Assembly (NCBI GenBank): GCA_029263435.1
Contig: JAJCXL010000410.1
Location: 1 to 6,659 of the forward strand
Direction of reading: 5' to 3'
Origin: Acidobacteriota bacterium
GTDB lineage: Bacteria > Acidobacteriota > Vicinamibacteria > Marinacidobacterales > SMYC01
DNA: 6,659 nucleotides
Shown: one piece after another, positions 1 through 6,659 of the stretch
Position numbering within the stretch: position 1 is the stretch's first letter
Layout: each line of letters begins with the position of its first letter
The notes under the pieces: model-generated
Told to the model about the DNA's origin: nothing
The model's input: the letters and a program-made list of their open reading frames with translations, nothing else
Database searches by the model: none
Program-made: the position numbers and the translations under genes

Positions 1-3000
1 GTCTTGATCCCGAGCGCCTCGCGCTTGAAGAAGAACGCGTGAGGATCGGGGGTTCGAAAGCTCGTCAGGCCCAGTAGTCCTTCATCGACGACGGCGACCG
101 AGTACGTCATCGGCCTTCCGGCGGCCTCGGTAATGCGAATCGAAGGGGTCGACTCGGGACGCCACTCTTCGTCGGTTGCGATGACCGGCGCGAGATGGGT
201 TTGCGGATCCGAGACCAGAAGGGGGATGGCCCCGTAGAGCCGGATGGGGCGGTCGTTGCTCTTTCCGGTGTGCGGCTGGATGAGCGTCACGCTGACATAG
301 ACGTTCGGCGTGAACGCGGCCGGGATCGGAACCGTGACTTCCTGTTGGGGATCGTTCGCGTCGAAGACGATCCAACGGGCATCTTGGATGGAGCTCCCGG
401 ACTCTATCGTGACCAGGGCACGACCTTCCGTCGCTTCGGGGAGCTTGATGCGAGCGACGTCGCCGACCTGGTAGGCCTCTTGGTCCGCGACGAGGCTGAG
501 TGCATTCGCTCCCGGGCCGGACTCTTCTTGTCCCCGGCCGGCCCAGCCCGGCCAGTCGATATAGAAGACCTGACCGGTGCAGTGGCCGTCGTCGCCGTCA
601 CACGCGCGGAGCAAGTAGCGTCCCCAGTTGGGCTGATCGATACGAAAGCTCCACTGGCCGTGTCCGTTCTCCGTCGTCGCGTCACTCTCGGTAACGAGAC
701 CGACATGAGACGCGCTCGAATACTGCGCGAGCGACTCGCCGGTCTTGTCCCACCACCAGCGCCAATCGATCTTGTGGAGGGTGACCACGAGATCTTCGAC
801 CGAGACGGGCTCTTGGTCGGGGGTCGTGGTGACGAGCTCGACCGTGTGCTCGACATCCGTGAGGAGCATGCTGCGGGCTGTGTCGCCCTTCGGCAATTTG
901 ATCCCGACGTAACGTTCGTAGGGCGAGAACGGGACCGACGCGCGGCCGACGCTGAACGCGCCGCCTCTCTCGAAGATGCGAGATTCGAAGCTCGCCCGAA
1001 GCATGCCCGGAGCTTCGGTTTGCAGAAGGACCGAAGATTCGAACTGCGCGAGGCCGTTGTCGTCGATCGGTCCCTCGAACAGCGCTTCCGGCTCGTAGGT
1101 GAACTCTCGGGTCGGATCGTCGAACGTGAACTCGGCGAACCGCTCGAACCGGGTCGCGACCGGAGATAGGCGCATCTGAACATCGGCATCGAGGCCTCCG
1201 GCGCTCGCGCCGCTCAGCCACTGCCCGAAGAGAGTTCCGCGAACGGGGGCGGTCTGGTAGTCGATGCGCTCCACGCCGAGGTCGAGCTCGACCCGCAGCC
1301 GGTTGGGCATGACCGTCTCGATCTTGAGAGCCTTCGCGAACGTAGTGCCGCCGAGCCGCGCCCGCGCGGTCCATGTTCCGGTGGGAGCGTCTTCGGCGGT
1401 GCGGAGCGTGAACCCGTAAAAGCGACCGACCGGAGAGGTGTTCGTGTGCTTCGAGGTGATTTGTCCTCTGGGGCTCATCAGCTCCATCGTCACCGGGTGA
1501 TCCCTCGGTAGGTCACCGAGCTTGTCTTCGACGACGAGGGTCAAGTGAATCGCGTCGCCCGGCCGCCATACACCGCGCTCTCCATAAATGAAGCCTTTGA
1601 TCCCGGAGCCGGCGCTCTCGCCTCCCACGTCGAGGTGACTGACGGGTAGAGCCGATCCTTTGGAGAGTCTGAGATAGCCCTTGTCTCTTCCTTTCTCGGC
1701 GAGAAGGTAAAACGGCTGGCCGGATACCGACACCCGCGCGAAACCTTGCGCGTCGCTCGTCGCGGAGGCGATGGTTTGGTCCTGGAAGTCTCGGATGGCC
1801 AGCCGCGTGCCAGCCATCGGTCGGGAAGTGCGCAAGTCCGTGGCGACGATGAGGAGCTCGCCGGTCGGCTCGGCTTTCGTGACGAGCCCGATATTCGAGG
1901 CGAGGAGGTTTCGGCCGTCGCGAACGTCGTCTGCGTATTGAAAGTAGGCATCCTTGCAGGGGTCCCCGCGATCGTTCCACGTGCTCCCATCGCTCGTAGG
2001 GCGGTAAGCGTTCTCGTAATAGAGCCAATTGCTCTCGTCCACCTCGACGACGTCGCTATCGGCGGTGAGCGTTCCTTCGTTGGCCGGAGGCGGAGCCCCA
2101 GGGCAGTCCATGGCCGAGTTGGCACGAGTCATCGAGAGGGTGAGCCGAATCAGCCCGTCCGGATGGGCGGCGAACAGCTCGGTGGTGTCGAGGCTGTAGC
2201 GGTTCCAACGCTCGAGATCGGGCGATGCTAGCGGCAAGGTGCGTCGCCACAACGGACGCCCGACCCGCCCGAGCTGGCTCGAGCCATCGAGGCGGTTGTC
2301 TTGGAGGAAACGACCGACGTTGCTCTCGAACACTTTGAACGCGGTGACTTGGACCGACCGGACCCCGACGGCTTCGAATGGAATGCTCAAGACGGGGTTG
2401 TCCGGCAGTATGACTCCCGTGCCGACGAAGCGCACTCGAGGCCGCACGCTCTCGAGGGCAACCGCCTGCTCGAAGCTCTCCATCAGCTGAGCTCCGGATG
2501 ACCCGAGGATGCCGGTCTCGAGTCTCAACCGGAGCGCTCCGTCCTCCACGGTTTTGGGGTAGATCGTCAGGACGTTACCTTCGATCCGGGTACGGGGCTC
2601 CGTCTCGCCGAGGCGTACGAGCCCGTTGAGATCTTGGCTTCGATCGAGCGCATCCGAAAAATAGACTTGGATGTAGCTCGGCGTGTCGGCGACGACTTGG
2701 ACTCGGGAGACTTCGAACGCACCTCGAGGCGGGACCTCTATATCGCGTGATCCTCGCTCGTCCAGGCCGAGGGGCGATCCATCCCAGCGCAGGTAGAGCA
2801 TTTCCGCGCTCGCCTGTCGGGCCAACCCGGGGACGCTGAACGCGTGATAAGTGCCGCCGGGCTCGTGCCGCCACTCGATGGGGCGGTCTTGATCGAGATA
2901 GCTGGCGAGCAGCACGCGCTCGATGACGTCGGCGTCTTCCACATCCGAGGTCCGGAGCACGCCGCCGAGCGCGAGTCCTTCGTCGCTCATGAGGGTCGTC

Positions 3001-3455
3001 ATCCCGTGCACCTCGATCTCGAAGCGCTGCTCGATGACTTGAAAATCGAAGACATAGCGCTCGAGCTGGTCCGGGATACCGCTGAGGCTCGCTTTTCGCA
3101 AGGTCACTCGGTAGCGGCGGCCGCTGTCCAGATCCTCGTCCGGGTCGAGGATGACCTCTCGGCGAGAGCGAAACGTGGCGGTACCGGGGACCCGCGGCTC
3201 GACCTCGAGCACGAAAGAGGCGTCGGCGCCCACCTGCTCTTCCGAGATGACGTCGTCCGCGAAAGCGATCCGAATGTGATCTTGCTTGGAGAGGAGCCCG
3301 TGGCTGTGCGCCACGATTACATCCGCCCATAGGGGGTCTTGGCTAGAGGGGTCGATGGGTGGCGGATCGGAACGCCGGCAACCGGAGGCGAGAGTCAACC
3401 CGGCGAGAACGACGGTCACCATCGAATGAAAGACCCAGGTAAAGCTCGAGCGCAT
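1..3455 (-). CDS. Bacterial alpha-2-macroglobulin family lipoprotein (N-terminal 1151 residues, C-terminus outside window)
   Basis: Members of this family are large envelope proteins thought to trap proteases; E. coli YfhM is the lipoprotein model. The ATG at 3455 follows AAGGAGG by 4 nt and opens a signal peptide ending LASG-C26, a good lipobox. Arg at +2 would favour outer-membrane sorting. Residues 27-330 look like Ig-type beta domains. RFVGTGVILP (342-351) and PFEAVGVRSV (359-368) begin a block typical of the long Bacteroidota-like form. RNLLASNIGLVTK (515-527) follows, with C451 and C500 nearby. YGERGVWRPGD (624-634) is the MG2 hallmark. KIDWRWWWD (895-903) and GHCTGQVFYIDWPGW (957-971) are also family signatures. 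The bait-region domain spans about 984-1115, then VAVVDEGLLGLTSF (1120-1133) and TPDPHAFF. The thioester and receptor-binding part, expected to be several hundred residues more, lies beyond base 1, so thioester status is unknown. No stop or frameshift is seen. Family assignment is firm; substrate is unknown. Confidence 0.93.
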   Translation of the reverse strand, partial: MRSSFTWVFHSMVTVVLAGLTLASGCRRSDPPPIDPSSQDPLWADVIVAHSHGLLSKQDHIRIAFADDVISEEQVGADASFVLEVEPRVPGTATFRSRREVILDPDEDLDSGRRYRVTLRKASLSGIPDQLERYVFDFQVIEQRFEIEVHGMTTLMSDEGLALGGVLRTSDVEDADVIERVLLASYLDQDRPIEWRHEPGGTYHAFSVPGLARQASAEMLYLRWDGSPLGLDERGSRDIEVPPRGAFEVSRVQVVADTPSYIQVYFSDALDRSQDLNGLVRLGETEPRTRIEGNVLTIYPKTVEDGALRLRLETGILGSSGAQLMESFEQAVALESVRPRVRFVGTGVILPDNPVLSIPFEAVGVRSVQVTAFKVFESNVGRFLQDNRLDGSSQLGRVGRPLWRRTLPLASPDLERWNRYSLDTTELFAAHPDGLIRLTLSMTRANSAMDCPGAPPPANEGTLTADSDVVEVDESNWLYYENAYRPTSDGSTWNDRGDPCKDAYFQYADDVRDGRNLLASNIGLVTKAEPTGELLIVATDLRTSRPMAGTRLAIRDFQDQTIASATSDAQGFARVSVSGQPFYLLAEKGRDKGYLRLSKGSALPVSHLDVGGESAGSGIKGFIYGERGVWRPGDAIHLTLVVEDKLGDLPRDHPVTMELMSPRGQITSKHTNTSPVGRFYGFTLRTAEDAPTGTWTARARLGGTTFAKALKIETVMPNRLRVELDLGVERIDYQTAPVRGTLFGQWLSGASAGGLDADVQMRLSPVATRFERFAEFTFDDPTREFTYEPEALFEGPIDDNGLAQFESSVLLQTEAPGMLRASFESRIFERGGAFSVGRASVPFSPYERYVGIKLPKGDTARSMLLTDVEHTVELVTTTPDQEPVSVEDLVVTLHKIDWRWWWDKTGESLAQYSSASHVGLVTESDATTENGHGQWSFRIDQPNWGRYLLRACDGDDGHCTGQVFYIDWPGWAGRGQEESGPGANALSLVADQEAYQVGDVARIKLPEATEGRALVTIESGSSIQDARWIVFDANDPQQEVTVPIPAAFTPNVYVSVTLIQPHTGKSNDRPIRLYGAIPLLVSDPQTHLAPVIATDEEWRPESTPSIRITEAAGRPMTYSVAVVDEGLLGLTSFRTPDPHAFFFKREALGIK

Positions 3456-3459
3456 GGCG

Positions 3460-3466
3460 CCTCCTT
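3460..3466 (-). promoter_or_regulatory. Ribosome binding site of the macroglobulin gene
   Basis: The minus strand reads AAGGAGG followed by 4 nt and then ATG at 3455. This near-perfect Shine-Dalgarno sequence decides the start, and the signal peptide and lipobox directly downstream agree with it. Confidence 0.85.
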
Positions 3467-3482
3467 TTGATCGGAATCAAAA
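3465..3482. repeat. Perfect 7-bp inverted repeat adjoining the macroglobulin ribosome binding site
   Basis: TTTTGAT (3465-3471) and ATCAAAA (3476-3482) are perfect inverted copies separated by CGGA. In the macroglobulin mRNA the stem would end two bases into the AAGGAGG Shine-Dalgarno sequence. It could be an operator half-site pair or a weak RNA hairpin affecting translation. The stem is A/U-rich, so stability as RNA is modest. The structure is seen directly; any role is inference. Confidence 0.5.
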
Positions 3483-3704
3483 CTCTTGCCGGCTGGTGAT
3501 GGGGGCCGGTTCGCCTTCGGGAGTAGAAGCTCTCGTCATTCAGACTAGCAAAGTTCGGGCCAACAAAACGGTGGTGGGCCGGCGGGGCCGATGAGGGGTC
3601 GCCCTGTAATTCTTACCGTCTTCGCTCGTGTTTTCTTACGCAGTGTGGTGCCTCCGACATGCGGCGGACGCGCCAGCGACACACCATCGACACAAATCTC
3701 CGGT

Positions 3705-3733
3705 TTGCATAGAGTCTCCCGCGTGGTTAGCAT
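3705..3733 (+). promoter_or_regulatory. Weak candidate sigma-70-type promoter of the exported-protein gene
   Basis: TTGCAT (3705-3710) and TAGCAT (3728-3733) are separated by 17 bp. The -10 element matches the consensus at four of six positions, but the -35 matches only TTG. Transcription would start near 3740, leaving a very short leader before the ribosome binding site. This is the best pair I found but it is not strong. Confidence 0.25.
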
Positions 3734-3742
3734 CGCTTTGTC

Positions 3743-3748
3743 AGGAGG
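3743..3748 (+). promoter_or_regulatory. Ribosome binding site deciding the start of the exported protein
   Basis: AGGAGG lies 5 nt before the ATG at 3754. The reading frame stays open upstream to a GTG at 3628, but that start has no ribosome binding site and would bury the signal peptide. The ATG at 3754 is therefore chosen. Confidence 0.88.
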
Positions 3749-3753
3749 ACACA

Positions 3754-4254
3754 ATGAAATTCTTATCTGCTCTATCCGTCGTCGTGGTGGTGCTCGTGTC
3801 GAGCTTCGTCATGGCGCACCCGCATTTCAACAAGTCAGTGACGGCGAAGCTTCCGAGCGGCGCCGAGGCCACGGTGGCCTACAACACCACGCCCGCTAAT
3901 ATGAGTCTCGCCACGGACGCACCTGCCGGAAAATTCATCACTCCGCGCGGCCCGAGTCTCACGTTGAGTGGTGACGCTATGTCCGGCGGCACGGCGATCC
4001 CCGCCGGTGACTACACCATCGGCGTGATCAAGACCGGATCGGATTGGACGATGGCGTTGTACAAAGGAAAGCTCGCCAGAGGCACCGAGCCTGACATGGC
4101 CAACGTGATCAAGCTCGACTCCATGTACTCGTCGAGTGAGGGGAGCGCGGACCACATGCTCATCGACATTACTCCCGGCGAAGGCAAGCACGAAGGCAAG
4201 GCCGTTTTGACCCTTCATTTCGGTACGATGTTCTTGGCAGGCTCGCTCTCGTAG
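3754..4254 (+). CDS. Small exported protein, DUF2911-like
   Basis: This 166-residue protein starts with a clear Sec signal peptide: MK, a hydrophobic Val/Leu-rich core at residues 3-19, and a likely signal-peptidase I cut after VMA21. The mature protein would be about 145 residues and begin His22-Pro-His24-Phe. The segment IPAGDYTIGVIKTGSDWTMA (82-101) resembles the most recognisable part of DUF2911, where a PAGxY turn is followed by a strand and a Trp-Thr pair. The C-terminal strand LTLHFGTMFLAGSLS (152-166) also fits. No cysteine is present. DUF2911 proteins are small exported beta-rich proteins without an established function. The match is from memory of the family pattern and may be distant. 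The gene stands alone on its strand, divergent from the macroglobulin gene and ending at a shared terminator. Gene reality and export are near certain; family is moderate. Confidence 0.85.
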   Translation: MKFLSALSVVVVVLVSSFVMAHPHFNKSVTAKLPSGAEATVAYNTTPANMSLATDAPAGKFITPRGPSLTLSGDAMSGGTAIPAGDYTIGVIKTGSDWTMALYKGKLARGTEPDMANVIKLDSMYSSSEGSADHMLIDITPGEGKHEGKAVLTLHFGTMFLAGSLS

Positions 4255-4263
4255 CGCTGCCTC

Positions 4264-4327
4264 AAAAGAAAAAAAGGCGAGGTAGCTCCTCCCACCGGGG
4301 GGGAGCTCACCTCGCCTTTTGATTTTC
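4264..4327. terminator. Bidirectional rho-independent terminator between convergent genes
   Basis: AAAAGGCGAGGT (4272-4283) pairs perfectly with ACCTCGCCTTTT (4309-4320). The stem continues with AGCTCC (4284-4289) against GGAGCT (4302-4307), with a single bulged C at 4308, then a G-T pair and three C-G pairs closing an ACCG loop. That gives about 22 pairs in all. Plus-strand transcripts run into TTTTGATTTT; minus-strand transcripts, from ahcY, run into a stretch of seven T followed by CTTTT. It lies 17 nt after the exported-protein stop and 16 nt after the ahcY stop, so it can end both. Confidence 0.93.
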
Positions 4328-4336
4328 GTTCCGGCT

Positions 4337-5839
<1,503 letters not shown>

Positions 5840-5847
5840 GATTGATG

Positions 5848-5853
5848 CTCCTT
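5848..5853 (-). promoter_or_regulatory. Ribosome binding site supporting a TTG start for ahcY
   Basis: The minus strand reads AAGGAG, 8 nt before TTG at 5839. The alternative ATG at 5803 has only a weak GAGG upstream. An earlier in-frame TTG at 5890 lies upstream of the predicted transcription start, so it cannot be used from that promoter. Confidence 0.75.
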
Positions 5854-5871
5854 CAAATAGTCGATGTAAAC

Positions 5872-5921
5872 GTAATGTTACAGTCTCCAAGGCCGAACCG
5901 TCAAACAGTGTAAGTGTTACA
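5872..5921 (-). repeat. Two copies of a TGTAACA(C)TTAC element bracketing the ahcY promoter
   Basis: On the minus strand TGTAACACTTAC (5921-5910) and TGTAACATTAC (5882-5872) differ by one inserted C and start 39 bp apart. Each also forms a TGTAA/TTACA dyad: the distal one at 5909-5921 with 3 bp between arms, the proximal one at 5865-5882 with 8 bp between arms. The proximal copy covers the -10 element; the distal copy is just upstream of the -35 and includes the DUF368 stop codon. The placement suggests an operator pair, but I do not recognise the regulator. Confidence 0.4.
5875..5904 (-). promoter_or_regulatory. Sigma-70-type promoter of ahcY
   Basis: On the minus strand TTGACG (5904-5899) matches the -35 consensus at five of six positions. 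It is followed after 18 bp by TAACAT (5880-5875), which matches the -10 at four of six. The predicted start near 5868 leaves a leader of about 29 nt, enough for the ribosome binding site but not for a riboswitch. The -35 begins 12 nt after the DUF368 stop codon, so ahcY can be transcribed independently. I see no terminator between the two genes, so read-through from upstream is also possible. Confidence 0.6.
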
Positions 5922-6659
5922 AATGACGTGGTTTACGGTCCAGGAGTCCTAGTAGTTGGGTCGCTGTGAAGCCGGCGGCGATGAGTGCCAGGCATACTCC
6001 GACTTCGGGGACGGTGGGGGAGAAGCGAACCGTCGGCCAGTCCTCCTGATCGAAGGTCCCGGCGTTTTGGGAGGTCACCTCGACACCCTTGATGACTTGA
6101 CCGAGCTCAGGCACGACGGCTTTTTGAAACGGCCACAGGCCGACGACGGCTCCGAGAAGCAGTCCCAACAAAGCCCCGAGCGTCGTCTTGCGATGGTGGT
6201 CGAGTAGCCATCGAAGAAGATTGCTCACCCCGACGACCCCCGCAACGACGCCGACCCCGACTGGAATCCCCACTTTCATCGCTTCCCACGCCATCGCGAG
6301 ATTGCGTGGGTCTCCGAGGAGGCTCTCTTTGAAGTCGGAGACCGCGCTCAAGATGGGCACGTATTGACCGAGCAACAGCAGGAGATAGCCGCCGCTCACG
6401 CCCGGCAAGATCATCGCGCTCGCACCGGCGAGGCCGGAGAGGAATAACAGGCCATAGGCGGGCCCCGATGCCTCGCTCGAGCCCGGCTGGCCCAACGCGA
6501 GCAGCAACATGACGACGAAGCCGGCCACGCCGCCGACGACGAGTCCGGTGCTGAGCGGCCGGGCGAGCTTCCAAACGATCGGTACGCCCCCGAGCGTCAA
6601 GCCGATGAACAAGCTGTACATGATGAAGCGCTGCTCGATGACCAAATCCTTCACGGCTC
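5917..6659 (-). CDS. popT: DUF368 (PopT-type) polyprenyl-phosphate translocase, N-terminus outside window
   Basis: DUF368 membrane proteins were shown to move undecaprenyl phosphate back across the cytoplasmic membrane, recycling the lipid carrier of peptidoglycan and other envelope polymers. About 246 C-terminal residues are visible. Counting from the GTG at 6654, they include FIMYSLFIGLTLGGVP (10-25), typical of the family middle, and GASAMILPGVSGGYLLLLLG (77-96), the second of its two PGVSGG repeats. Hydrophobic segments lie near 11-30, 36-54, 66-102, 127-150, 157-176 and 215-238. LGALLGLLLGAVVGLWPFQ (159-177) is also characteristic. The first PGVSGG repeat, expected near the N-terminus, is absent, and the frame is open to the window edge. 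The GTG is therefore probably internal and the gene is cut, not short. Family assignment is strong; the symbol is transferred by family. It lies 77 nt upstream of ahcY in the same direction. Confidence 0.9.
   Translation of the reverse strand, partial: AVKDLVIEQRFIMYSLFIGLTLGGVPIVWKLARPLSTGLVVGGVAGFVVMLLLALGQPGSSEASGPAYGLLFLSGLAGASAMILPGVSGGYLLLLLGQYVPILSAVSDFKESLLGDPRNLAMAWEAMKVGIPVGVGVVAGVVGVSNLLRWLLDHHRKTTLGALLGLLLGAVVGLWPFQKAVVPELGQVIKGVEVTSQNAGTFDQEDWPTVRFSPTVPEVGVCLALIAAGFTATQLLGLLDRKPRHL

Larger units (their letters stand above)
3456..3753. other. Divergent intergenic region
   Basis: This stretch separates the minus-strand macroglobulin start from the plus-strand exported-protein start. 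It holds both ribosome binding sites, the dyad at 3465-3482 and a weak promoter candidate for the plus gene at 3705-3733. I could not pick a convincing promoter for the macroglobulin gene. The middle, about 3560-3610, is very GC-rich. No convincing small gene is visible: the open frames crossing it lack ribosome binding sites and resemble no family I know. Confidence 0.7.

Noticed and set aside
195..1169. A 324-codon open frame on the plus strand, antisense to the macroglobulin gene
   Set aside because: It is Arg/Asp/Glu-rich with no recognisable domain and no good ribosome binding site. The opposite strand carries clear macroglobulin motifs over the same bases, so this is a GC-driven shadow.
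3486..3508. GC-rich inverted repeat around GCCGGC and GGCCGG in the divergent region
   Set aside because: Only about five pairs form with a 10-nt loop, which is expected by chance in GC-rich DNA, and there is no T-tract.
3628..3753. N-terminal extension of the small exported protein from a GTG at 3628
   Set aside because: No ribosome binding site is present there, and it would place the signal peptide 42 residues inside the protein.
3545..3754. A 69-codon minus-strand frame in the divergent intergenic region
   Set aside because: It has no ribosome binding site, no recognisable family, and runs over the ribosome binding site and promoter candidate of the plus-strand gene.
5840..5916. SAH riboswitch upstream of ahcY
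   Set aside because: The transcribed leader from the predicted promoter is only about 29 nt, and none of the conserved GC-rich stems of the known SAH riboswitch is visible.
6652..6654. GTG at 6654 as the true start of the DUF368 gene
   Set aside because: The frame continues open to the window edge, no ribosome binding site can be seen, and the visible part begins in the middle of the family, lacking the N-terminal PGVSGG repeat.

Overview
The window shows four genes of a GC-rich Gram-negative-type bacterium. The evidence for an outer membrane and periplasm is a large lipoprotein of the bacterial alpha-2-macroglobulin family and a small Sec-exported protein. The style of these two proteins resembles what is seen in Acidobacteriota and nearby phyla, but this is a low-confidence guess from memory and no marker gene is present. 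No mobile element, CRISPR array, tRNA or rRNA was seen, and the region reads as ordinary chromosome.

Layout: (1) Bases 1-3455, minus strand: the first 1151 codons of an alpha-2-macroglobulin-like lipoprotein, cut by the left edge of the window. Its frame stays open from start to edge, so it is one uninterrupted gene. (2) Bases 3456-3753: a divergent intergenic region with a strong ribosome binding site at each end, a perfect short dyad next to the macroglobulin ribosome binding site, and one weak candidate promoter. (3) Bases 3754-4254, plus strand: a 166-residue exported protein resembling DUF2911. Its predicted mature N-terminus is His-Pro-His. (4) Bases 4272-4320: a long hairpin with T-tracts on both sides, acting as a shared terminator between convergent genes. 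(5) Bases 4337-5839, minus strand: ahcY, S-adenosylhomocysteine hydrolase, complete and with all catalytic residues, probably starting at TTG. (6) Bases 5840-5916: a compact ahcY promoter with a repeated TGTAACA-type element. (7) Bases 5917-6659, minus strand: the C-terminal part of a DUF368 (PopT-type) polyprenyl-phosphate translocase, cut by the right edge.

The genes do not form one pathway. The macroglobulin and the small exported protein both act outside the cytoplasmic membrane and share a divergent control region. ahcY clears the S-adenosylhomocysteine left by methylation reactions. The DUF368 protein recycles the undecaprenyl phosphate lipid carrier for envelope synthesis. I found no convincing evidence of a new multi-gene system. 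The points most worth a second look are the possible N-terminal histidine metal site of the small exported protein, the repeated element over the ahcY promoter, and the dyad touching the macroglobulin ribosome binding site.
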